From assembly GCA_033807775.1 (NCBI GenBank), contig CM066322.1, forward strand, positions 22,743,001 through 22,807,000: 64,000 nt of DNA, given 5' to 3'. The notes beneath the pieces are model-generated. The model searched no databases. It worked only from the letters and a program-made list of their open reading frames with translations, and was not told the origin of the DNA. Below are positions 43,176 to 53,726 of this stretch, in pieces; the stretch's first letter is position 1; each line of letters opens with the position of its first letter. Made by a program: the position numbers and the translations under genes. Origin of the DNA: Saussurea involucrata. Lineage: Eukaryota; Streptophyta; Magnoliopsida; Asterales; Asteraceae.

Positions 43176-43396
43176 ACCGTATATATCATGTGATTCCACT
43201 TACTGATGTAAGAGTGGATGAAAAGAGCCGTTGTGTGGAAGAACCGGAGGCAATTTTGGAAAGATTGGTTAGAAAGCTACGTAATGGCAAGGAAGTAGCT
43301 ATGTTGAAAGTACAGTGGAAACATCATCGAGGTACTAACGTAACTTTAGAATCGGAAGAGGATATGAAGGTTAGATATCCTCACTTGTTTACCTAA
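43176..43396 (+). pseudogene. pol: Chromodomain end of a gypsy pol, truncated
   Basis: The reading DVRVDEKSRCVEEPEAILERL...VQWKHHRGTNVTLESEEDM..RYPHLFT is the chromodomain-like pol C-terminus of a D-type element. It begins abruptly near 43176 and ends 43 bp before the LTR at 43439. The whole upstream element is missing. A Val-Thr-Leu in place of the usual A-T-W after TN weakens the chromodomain. Confidence 0.85.
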
Positions 43397-43438
43397 CTTT
43401 GATTTCGGGTACGAAATCATTTTCAAGTTGGGGAGTAT

Positions 43439-45252
43439 TGTAACATCCCGAAATTTCGTTATATTATGCTATAATATAAATGAAGTTATTTATGTAATTG
43501 AGTTGTATCTTTGTGATATTTTTACAAGTATTTGAATCTTTGAGGTTAAAAGTTAAGTAACCAAAGTTTGATGTTTTTATGTAAAATAAGAAACTTGGAG
43601 GTGTATTGAGTCATTTGACAAAAGTGTGTGGATAAGAGATGAAAGTTGAGAAATATCTGATTTAGCATCTTGTTGGGTCGGTTTAGAGAGAGACAAAAGA
43701 AAGAGAAAGAGAATTAGAGAGAAAAGAGAAAAAGAAAGAGAAGAGGAAACTCAAGATTGGTCTTCAAATTTTGTAAGGAATTTACCATAGATTCAGATAT
43801 GGTTTGTTGTATTTGCTTAGTTGTAAACAGATTCATTTGTGTTTAGATTCCAGAATCATTGACAGTAGAATTGAAGCTTTTGGGTTGTGCAAAAGTGGGT
43901 TTATCTCCTTTAAAGGTGAGTTCATTTGTGGTTTGCTTAAATCAGTGTTTATATGTTAAATTAAACCTTGAAATAGCTGTATAAATTGGTTATGAACTGT
44001 ATGGAATGGTCTGGAATGAGCTGAATCGAACAAATATGTATCTAGATCGAATTTTAAGCTGCAGGTCGAAGGTTTCCGGATAAAACTATGTATCCGGAAA
44101 CCGTGGTGATGAATGTCTCCGGACGCGACAAAGTCATCCGGTAAGTCTTAAATTTTGTATAGTTTCCGGATGGTATCCGGATTACCTTGGTTTCCGGGTG
44201 TCATCCGGATTAGTGAAATACCCGGTAAGTTGATGTATCCGGAAAAATGAGGGTATCCGGAAAGTTGGTGTATCCGGTAAGTCTTGGGTATCCGGAAAAC
44301 TTGTGTTGTCAGGATAGTTTAAGGTGTCCGGAAACTGGTACTGTCCGGTCACTTTTGGAGTACTCAGTAACTTTAGGACTTGCTGACTTCTAAACAGGTA
44401 CGGTTTAGGAATTGAAATGCAGTTCTAGTGGCCTGAATATACTTACAGCTGAATGGTAGGTTGTTAGGCTTAATGATTGTTCTAGTTTGATACTAGGCAG
44501 GTGTGTAGTAAGTGTAATGGATCCATAGGCACTAGTGTTTGGTAATCACATGGAATAGGCGTGTGGTAATAATCGTTATTCCAGTGTGTGTGTGGAAATT
44601 GTGGAATAGGCGTGTGGTAATAATCGTTATTCCCAATTTCTAAGGAAGAAATGGGATTGACATAAGTGCTTATAATCTCTACTTCCTTTCCGATAAATGG
44701 GCATGTGTAATTGCCATTTATGGGATAAGAGCATTAATCTAGAATCATTGAAGATTCGTAGTATGGCTTTGAGGCGTGATATACTGATGGATTTATTGTT
44801 AGTCATATTCATGGAATTGGATGAAATTATGTAATGGAATAGAGTTACACGTACGGTAAGAAAAGGAGTAATCAGGTTTGTTGTAACTTGTTTACATTGA
44901 TTTTGCAAATATTATTATTGAAACGAATGTTCTCACTAGGCGTTGGCCTAATCGTTTCATATGATGTTTTCTTACCAGGTACCAGCTCGGGAAAGTAAAG
45001 GGTTATGGGACAAGCGTTTTGGAATAGCAGAGGTGTTAATTAACAAGAAGAGATTTTGATGGATTGCTTAGATAACTTAGTTAATCTGATTATAGTGATA
45101 TGATTAGATTGATAGGTTATTTGAAGGATCTTGTATTGTAAATATACTCTTGATGGTTAATTTCCTTGCTGTATTTATATAAGTTGAAGTTTCTTGTATC
45201 ATAATGTATTATAAATTGAGGTTCAAATTAGCCCTGATTTTAGGGTGTTACA
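43439..45252 (+). repeat. LTR of element D, flanked on both sides by internal sequence
   Basis: Starts TGTAACATCCCG after a polypurine-like TTGGGGAGTAT and ends TAGGGTGTTACA. Pol-end sequence lies on its left and PBS plus gag-pol on its right, so it serves as the 3' LTR of one copy and the 5' LTR of another. It holds about 15 CCGG-type motifs at 44071-44350 and the hairpin TAGGC/GCCTA at 44937-44950. Confidence 0.85.
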
Positions 45253-45262
45253 ATATGGTATC

Positions 45263-46875
45263 TGTAATACCCCGGGTAAGTTCGTTAGTTAAAATCCCTT
45301 TTTCCGTTAAGAAAAGTTAACTTTAAAGTTGATGTTTAGGGTAAGTTTGGGTAAATATATATGTTAAGGGTGTTTGGGGTTATTATTGAGAAGTTCAAGG
45401 ACCAAAGTAGTAAATTAAGTTTGATATTATCTAATTGATATTCAGATATTATTCACAAGCAGAAAATCAGTAAAGTTAGTGTGTGTGTGTGTGTGTGTGT
45501 GTGTTGAGAGAAAGCAAGAAGAGAAAAGAAGGGTTTTGTGCTAAAGGGTTCAAATTGGTGTGTTTGGAAGATGAATTAAGGTATGTTCCTTTGTATTTTA
45601 TGTTTGTAATTGCTTTTGGAAGGGTTCGATCGGAGTAGAAACATCACAAACACTTCTGGTATTAATTCAGTCGGTTTTCTGGGTAAAAAGGACCAAACCG
45701 ACAGAGGTTTCCGGACACCATGAATGTGTCCGGATGGATTGGTTGGTAGTGTCCGGGTAATTAGCTTATGGTGTCCGGACGGTTCAAGTATCCGGGTAAG
45801 TCCCTCTTGTTATATTTTTCCGAATGGAATGGGATACCGGATGGTATCCGGATTTCTCATGTTGTCCGGATTCCTTGTGTTGTCCGGAAAGTTGTCCGGA
45901 TACTTTGTGGTTTCCGGATATTTTGGCTGTTGGGTCAATTTTTGAGGATAAGAATTATGTAGATGTATCTAGAGTTCATAGCCTGCTAGTAAGTTTTATA
46001 TATAAGTTGGTGAGGAGATATTTGTATGTAAATGGTTTCAGATTCTAAGAATTTTGGGTAAAGGATCGGATAGCTCGGAGAAAGGCTTGGAAGCGTATTT
46101 TAAGCATTCAGGTGAGTTTTGCTTTAAAACGTTTTTGAACTGGGATACATATATATGTGTATATATATATATATGAGATGAGTATGTGGTAGGAATATGA
46201 TTATGTGTATATAAATGACAATATGATGTAATGAGATATATATTGTATTTATATAAGCTTTGCACTACACGAGTGCACTTGTTGCCGGGTTCCGGTGTGC
46301 GGACCGGTGAGTAGCCGGGTTCCGGTGTGCGGACCGGTGAGTAGTCGGGTTCCGGTGTGCGGACCGACGGGTAGCCGGGTTCCGGTGTGCGGACCGGTTG
46401 TTGATTTATTAGTTGGCTTGCTACCAACTAATATGGCCATTTGTGGAGGAATAAGGTGAATGAGATGTACACGATGCACGAGTCTGGATTGGTATTTAAA
46501 TACGTTTGGTATGTTTATATTTTACGAAAGGATTACCAAAGGTTTATCTAAACTATTTTGATACAAAGGATTTAGATAAAAGGTTTTATAATGATTTTGG
46601 AAAGGACCGGGATTAACTCACTAGACCCGTTTGGTCTAACCCTCAATTTGTTTTCAAAAATATGTTTTCCAGGTCGAGGAATGGATAGCGGCAAAGGAAA
46701 GAATAAGGTGTAGGCTGCCTCCGTTGATCGATGATGTTTAAGAAGCTTTTATATATTTTGTAGTGTCAAGACTAATGAGACCGTACTTGGTTTGTTATGT
46801 AACTTTTGTTGTAAATCAATGATATGTATGCATGTTATGTATTATGATGTATGTTATGGGATCTGGGTCGTTACA
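45263..46875 (+). repeat. 5' LTR of element C
   Basis: Starts TGTAATACCCCGGG, ends GGTCGTTACA. CCGG array at 45711-45920, 30-bp x4 minisatellite at 46284-46403, ATTAGTTGG hairpin at 46408-46432, TAGACC/GGTCTA hairpin at 46622-46638. Splice-like points: 45580/45581, 46041/46042, 46111/46112, 46672/46673. Confidence 0.92.
46284..46403 (+). repeat. 30-bp minisatellite, four units
   Basis: Four 30-bp units of GCCGGGTTCCGGTGTGCGGA plus CCGGTGAGTA. The 3' LTR copy is at 48467-48586. Spurious frames run through it. Confidence 0.9.
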
Positions 46876-47127
46876 AATGGTATCAGAGCCCTAGTTTAAG
46901 GGATTTAGGTATTTGTACCCGTACCTAGACTTAAACTGCATGTGAAGTAGGATGTCCTTGATATATTAGAACCTTGGGATGCTAAGTATAAAAGGTAGAA
47001 GGAACATCATGTAAGGTAATTTCAGATTACACCTGGCCAGTGTAATTGTGATCTTACAGGTGCATGTTTGGACTGGAATACCTTATTATATTGGGTATGT
47101 GCTTATGTGTATATTAACCATGTTGAA

Positions 47128-47409
47128 TCAACAGAGTGGCAAGTCGGACTTGACGTATGGATAGAGACGAAGACAGGTATATTTCTATAAACTTTATACG
47201 TGCTAAAGTGTTATATGACTTTGGTGCAAAACGATCATTAGTATTTTCAGTTCTTTTGTTGCTTATCTGTGTTAGAGATATAGGTGGGTGTGGGGTGGCT
47301 ATTCAGTTAGTTTCTATGGTTTTGATTAAGTTCGAAGTAGTAGTGATAAGTATTCATACCTTTTCGCTTAACCGAATTCCGGGACGGAATTCTTTTAAGG
47401 GGGAGATAA
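47128..47409 (+). pseudogene. Residual coding trace of element C
   Basis: After the leader, a short piece reads INFIRAKVLYDFGAKRS, which matches the start of the protease of element 1 (DSGA changed to DFGA), then a tail LRDIGGCGVAIQLVSMVL-like that also ends element C'. Gag is deleted. The polypurine tract TTAAGGGGGAGA (47396-47407) follows. Confidence 0.7.
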
Positions 47410-47622
47410 TGTAATACCCCGGGTAAGTTCGTTAGTTAAAATCCCTTTTTCCGTTAAGAAAAGTTAACTTTAAAGTTGATGTTTAGGGTAAGTTTAGGTA
47501 AATATATATGTTAAGGGTGTTTGGGGTTATTATTGAGAAGTTCAAGGACCAAAGTAGTAAATTAAGTTTGATATTATCTAATTGATATTCATATATTATT
47601 CACAAGCAGAAAATCAGTAAAG

Positions 47623-47660
<38 letters not shown>

Positions 47661-48306
47661 GAGAGAAAGCAAGAAGAGAAAAGAAGGGTTTTGTGCTAAA
47701 GGGTTCAAATTGGTGTGTTTGGAAGATGAATTAAGGTATGTTCCTTTGTATTTTATGTTTGTAATTGCTTTTGGAAGGGTTCGATCGGAGTAGAAACATC
47801 ACAAACACTTCTGGTATTAATTCAGTCGGTTTTCTGGGTAAAAAGGACCAAACCGACAGAGGTTTCCGGACACCATGAATGTGTCCGGATGGATTGGTTG
47901 GTAGTGTCCGGGTAATTAGCTGATGGTGTCCGGACGGTTCAAGTATCCGGGTAAGTCCCTCTTGTTATATTTTTCCGGATGGAATGGGATACCGGATGGT
48001 ATCCGGATTTCTCATGTTGTCCGGATTCCTTGTGTTGTCCGGAAAGTTGTCCGGATACTTTGTGGTTTCTGGATATTTTGGCTGTTGGGTCAATTTTTGA
48101 GGATAAGAGTTATGTAGATGTATCTAGAGTTCATAGCCTGCTAGTAAGTTTTATATATAAGTTGGTGAGGAGATATTTGTATGTAAATGGTTTCAGATTC
48201 TGAGAATTTTGGGTAAAGGATCGGATAGCTCGGAGAAAGGCTTGGAAGCGTATTTTAAGCATTCAGGTGAGTTTTGCTTTAAAACGTTTTTGAACTGGGA
48301 TACATA

Positions 48307-48361
<55 letters not shown>

Positions 48362-49058
48362 TGAGTATGTGGTAGGAATATGATTATGTGTATATAAATG
48401 ACAATATGATGTAATGAGATATATATTGTATTTATATAAGCTTTGCACTACACGAGTGCACTTGTTGCCGGGTTCCGGTGTGCGGACCGGTGAGTAGCCG
48501 GGTTCCGGTGTGTGGACCGGTGAGTAGTCGGGTTCCGGTGTGCGGACCGACGGGTAGCCGGGTTCCGGTGTGCGGACCGGTTGTTGATTTATTAGTTGGC
48601 TTGCTACCAACTAATATGGCCATTTGTGGAGGAATAAGGTGAATGAGATGTACACGATGCACGAGTCTGGATTGGTATTTAAATACGTGTGGTATGTTTA
48701 TATTTTACGAAAGGATTACCAAAGGTTTATCTAAACTATTTTGATACAAAGGATTTAGATAAAAGGTTTTATAATGATTTTGGAAAGGACCGGGATTAAC
48801 TCACTAGACCCGTTTGGTCTAACCCTCATTTTGTTTTCAAAAATATGTTTTCCAGGTCGAGGAATGGATAGCGGCAAAGGAAAGAATAAGGTGTAGGCTG
48901 CCTCCGTTGATCGATGATGTTTAAGAAGCTTTTATATATTTTGTAGTGTCAAGACTAATGAGACCGTACTTGGTTTGTTATGTAACTTTTGTTGTAAATC
49001 AATTATATGTATGCATGTTATGTATTATGATGTATGTTATGGGATCTGGGTCGTTACA
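47410..49058 (+). repeat. 3' LTR of element C
   Basis: Like 45263-46875 but with longer TG (about 47627-47659) and TA (about 48314-48357) runs. Confidence 0.92.
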
Positions 49059-49403
49059 GTATCAGAGCATTAGTTTAAGTGAACTAAGTATGCTGATGAG
49101 ATACTTAGACTTAAGCTGTGATAAATTAAGTTATGATTCGTGAGAATGGGTAGAAATACTAAGACGGGATAGTCTTAGAGTTGACGGAAATACGTGAAAT
49201 TAGTACTGTAACGATGGTAACGAGGATTCTCTTGTATGATATATTCACAATTTCAATTAGCTACTGTTATTTATGAATATATTGTTACATAAGCATGCTT
49301 GTTTCTAAATGGTTACAGTGACTAATGATCGGTATAGTATGTTTCGTATATTCGTATGTGTAAAACCATTTCTTATGGTTATCCTCTTGTGTATATCAGA
49401 ACG

Positions 49404-49769
49404 ATGGTGAATACGCCGCCATTATCCCCTATTTCTGCGATGGATAGGTCCATGATTGATGGGACAGGAGAAAGGCAAACTGGATTAGGCGAAATTCATG
49501 AGACTCCGCCGGGGTTTCTTTCTCTTGGAGGAGTGCAAAGTCAAGTACATAGAGTGGGTACTAGTACAGCTGACCAAGAAACGTCGGGGTCAAATATGGA
49601 AGTCTGAATGATGGAAAACATGACAAGAATGATGACGAATGCAATGGCTCAACAAACCAAAATGTTTATGAAAGCATTGAACGATCGAAGTACAGAGTTG
49701 CAGCGAACGGGAACCGATACTGGAGTAATTAATCCACTTCCTACTTCAGTAACAGAAACATAAAGGAGT
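49404..49769 (+). pseudogene. gag: Gag N-terminus of element D with two stops
   Basis: The frame starts at ATG 49404 (MVNTPPLSP) and is the same frame as the long pol reading. It is interrupted by TGA at 49605-49607 and TAA at 49761-49763. Between them lies a Met-rich segment (MMENMTRMMTNAMAQQ), usual for this part of chromovirus gag. The two stops are the only breaks found between 49404 and the D' junction. Confidence 0.8.
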
Positions 49770-52700
49770 GTGGAAAGAGTTTGCTCGTACAAGACATTCC
49801 TAAGTTGTAAGCCGCCAGAGTTTAAAGGAACCGATAATCCAGTAACCTGTATGAACTGGATCAGGGAAATGGAACAAGCTTTCAGAGCCTGTGAATGTGA
49901 TGAAAAGTCAAAGGTTAGATTTGCATCTCAAATGTTAAAAGGTAATGCACTGACATGGTGGAACATAGTGACAGCTTCAATATCGGCTTCAGTATTGACT
50001 GCTATGACTTGGGAGTCATTCAAGAAGAAGGTTTTGGAGGAGTACTGTAATGAGAACGAGATGGATAGAATCGAAGAAGAGTTTCAGACTCTCAAGAAGG
50101 GTAACATGTCTGTGAGAAAGTATACTGAAACGTTTTTGGAGAAGCTGAATTTGGTAGGGCATGTGGCTCCTAATGAAAAAGAAAAGATTAAAGCTTACTT
50201 GAAGGGTTTGCCAGCGGACATGATGTCCCGGGTAAGAAACGCTAAAGCTTCAACACTGAGGGAAACTATTGAAGAAGCTAAGGTGATGGAAGAAGTCTAC
50301 ACCAAGGATAAAGAAGAAAAGACCCAAGTTGGGGAGAAACGAAAATGGGAGAGCCGGTCAGAGTCTTTTCAGAGACCTAAGGCAGCTGGTAAAGGTGTTC
50401 GTTATGATTCGTGTCGTGAACCAAATTGGTGTTCAAAGTGTAAGAGTAAACATTATGGGTCGTGCCGGGTGACAACGCTGGAGTGTTTCAAGTGTGGTAA
50501 AAGTGGGCATATGATGAACAACTGTCCGGTACAAGGAATTACATGCTACGAGTGTAAGCAACCGGGTCACTTCCGCCGGGATTGCCCAAGGTCGAAAAAG
50601 AGTGGGGATGAAAGTAAGAAGTCAAATATCCCAAAGCCAACGGGTCGGGCGTTTCAGATGACCGCTGATGAAGCTAAAGAATCGAAAGATGTCGTCTCGG
50701 GTACTTTCCTTGTTAATTCTTGTCATGCGCGCATTTTATTCGACTGTGGTGCAAATTTGTCATTTGTGTCCAAGTCGTTCTTTCACAAGTTAGCTATGCC
50801 TGTTACTACTTTGGAAGATGCCTTAGTAGTTGAGGTAGCTAATGGGGGTCAGGTCTTGGTTCGTGAAAGACTTGATGGTTGTTTTATTTCGATAGAAGAG
50901 ACAAAATTTCCGATCGACTTGTTGTTGATGGAAATTGGAGGATTTAATGTGGTTGTGGGTATGGATTGGCTGATAGCCAATCAGGCAGAAATATTTTGTG
51001 CAAAGAAATTAATCCGGATTCCGATGGCTGATAGGAATGATGTACTCATCTTTGGGGAAAAGCGAAAAGGGGAAGTTCCGTTAATTTCTGTTGCGAAAGC
51101 GCGTAAATGTTTAATGAAAGGATGTTCGTCCTATCTAGCTTATGTTTTAGATGTAAAGTCAGAAAAGAAGCGAGTAGAAGATATCAAAGTGGTACGTGAT
51201 TTTCTAGACGTATTTCCCGATGATCTTCCAGGCCTACCGACTAAGCGGCAGGTAGAGTTCTGTATTGATCACATTCCTGGATCGGCACCAATTGCGCGAG
51301 CACCTTATCGTCTAGCGTCGGCCGAAATGAAAGAGATGATGACTCAACTTCAAGAGTTGTTAGATAAAGGTTTTGTTAGACCGAGTTCTTCGCCGTGGGG
51401 AGCTCCGGTGTTGTTTGTTAAGAAGAAAGATGGTACTATGAGAATGTGTATAGATTACCGGGAGTTGAATAAGGTGACGATTAAGAATAAGTATCCACTT
51501 CCAAGGATCGATGATCTATTTGATCAACTCCAAGGTGCGGGATGTTTTTCTAAAATTGATTTAAGGTCTGGGTATCATCAAGTTCAAGTAAGAAATGAAG
51601 ATATTTCTAAGACCGCGTTTAGAACAAGGTATGGGCATTATGAATTTCTTGTAATGCCATTTGGGTTGACAAATGCTCCTGCTGTGTTCATGGATCTGAT
51701 GAACCGAGTATGTCGACCATTCCTAGATAAGTTTGTCATTGTATTCATTGATGACATACTTGTCTATTCGAAGACAGAAGAAGATCACGAAGTTCACCTG
51801 CGTGAAGTTTTAGAAGTATTGAGAAGAGAGAAGTTGTACGCAAAGTTCTCAAAATGTGAATTCTGGTTAAAGGAGGTACAATTTCTAGGTCATGTGATCA
51901 CTTCGGAAGGAGTTAAAGTAGACCCAGCAAAGATAGAAGCTATGACGAATTGGGAGACACCAAGAAGTGCGTCTGAAATAAGAAGTTTCTTAGGTCTTGC
52001 GGGTTATTATCGGAGATTAATTAAAGACTTCTCGAAGATTGCTTCTACTTTGACTTTATTGACTAGAAAGAACGTGAAGTTTGTCTGGACGGAGAAACAA
52101 GAATCGGCTTTCAGAACTTTACGTCAAAAGTTGTGTGAAGCCCCTATTCTTGCCTTACCAGAAGGAACAGAAGATTTTGTTGTTTACAGTGATGCTTCCA
52201 AGATGGGCCTGGGATGTGTATTGATGCAACGAGGCAAGGTAATTGCTTATGCGTCAAGACAACTTAAAGAGCATGAGAAGAACTATCCAACACACGATTT
52301 AGAGTTAGCAGCGGTTGTTTTTGCTTTGAAGCTGTGGAGGCACTATTTGTATGGGATGAAATGTACTCTTTATACTGATCATAAGAGTTTGAAGCATGTC
52401 TTTGATCAGAAAGAGTTAAATATGAGACAACGACGCTGGTTAGAGTTACTTAAGGATTACGATTGTGAATTACATTACCATTCTGGTAAAGCAAATGTAG
52501 TAGCCGATGCTTTAAGTAGAAAAGAGTATAGTGGGTGTTTGAAGACGACCAATGCTAGGATTGATGTAATGTCCAGTCTGATTGAAAGGATAATAGAGGC
52601 ACAAGCGGAGGCCTTACTGGAGGAGAATCTAAACGATGAAGTAATGAGCAAACAACATCTTCAACTGATTGAAGATAGTCGTGGAATTAGATTATTCCAA

Positions 52701-53726
52701 GGTTGTGTTTGGGTACCGAAGATTGGTGGAAATCGAGAGTTGATTCTCGAAGATGCCCATAGATCTAAGTATTCTATACATCCTGGGAGTACTAAGATGT
52801 ATAGGGATTTGAAGTTACACTATTGGTGGCCAGCTATGAAAGTAGATGTAGCACGAATGGTGGAAAAGTGTATAACATGTTCTTTAGTGAAAGCTGAACA
52901 TCAGAAGCCTTATGGAAGTTTCCAATCTTTGGAGATTCCAGAATGGAAGTGGGAAAAGATTACTATGGATTTTGTGACCAAGTTACCAAGGACTCAAAAA
53001 GGTAACGACACTATTTGGGTGATTGTGGATCGTTTGACTAAGAGTGCTCATTTTCTAGCTATGAAAGAAGCGTCACCAATTGAGAAATTAGCAAAACTGT
53101 ATATTGATGAAGTAGTGTCAAGGCATGGTATACCGGTGTCGATAGTGTCAGATCGTGATAGTCGGTTTACCTCGAGATTTTGGCAGTCACTACAAGAAGA
53201 ATTAGGTACAAAGGTAAATCTGAGCACTGCTTATCATCCGCAAACTGATGGGCAAAGTGAAAGAACCATTCAAACTTTGGAAGACATGCTCAGGTCATGT
53301 GTATTGGATTTTGGAGGTAATTGGGATACGCGTCTACCGTTAGTGGAATTTGCGTATAACAATAGTTACCATTCTAGTATTGGAAGAGCACCTTTCGAAG
53401 CCTTGTATGGCCGGAAATGTAGAACTCCGGTGTGTTGGTTAGAAGCCGGAGAGAAACAGTTTGCTGGTCCGGAACTGGTACAACAAATGGCAGATAAAGT
53501 GAAAGAAATTCGGCAGCATATGAAAGCAGCTCAAGATAGACAAAAGAGTTATGCTGATCCGAAAAGAAGACCAAAAGAGTTCCAAGTTGGGGAGCGCGTG
53601 ATGCTTAAGGTATCCCCATGGAAAGGTGTGATAAGGTTTGGTAAACGTGGGAAGTTAAGTCCTCGTTTTCTAGTACCTTTCACTATCACTAAGAGGGTCG
53701 GATTGCAAGCTTATCAACTGGATCTT
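49770..53726 (+). pseudogene. pol: Gag-pol of element D, cut by D'
   Basis: A continuous frame of about 1319 codons encodes the gag core (residues 1-180, with LTWWNIV), CCHC knuckles at about 239-252 and 259-272, protease with DCGA at 325-328 (Cys in place of the usual Ser/Thr), RT with FIDDILVYS, RNase H with YSDASKMGLG, and integrase with HHCC and DD-E regions (VDRLTKSAHFL, VSDRDSRFTSRFW, ERTIQTLEDML). It runs through RFLVPFTITKRVG and stops at AYQLDL where the inverted LTR begins. The chromodomain is missing here. Confidence 0.93.

Larger units (their letters stand above)
45263..49058 (+). mobile_element. Element C: non-autonomous gypsy derivative, gag-less
   Basis: LTRs 45263-46875 and 47410-49058 flank an interior of only about 534 bp. 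Target duplications GTATC lie at 45258-45262 and 49059-49063, inside the PBS of D. The interior keeps the PBS (46878-46891), the leader with ACATCATGTAAGG, a trace of the protease region (DFGAKRS) and the terminal tail before the polypurine tract. The LTRs differ by about eleven substitutions by hand plus TG and TA length changes. Confidence 0.92.
45253..53726 (+). mobile_element. Element D interior (gypsy chromovirus), interrupted
   Basis: The PBS is split: TGGTATC at 45256-45262 and AGAGC at 49064-49068, with element C between. Leader, gag and pol follow (49404-53726) until the inverted element D' begins. The 3' LTR of D is not in the window or has been lost. The family is related to, but distinct from, element 1. 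Confidence 0.85.

Noticed and set aside
46038..46427. Pro/Thr/Arg repeat ORFs on the minus strand of C LTRs
   Set aside because: Same artefact of a 30-bp repeat within an LTR.
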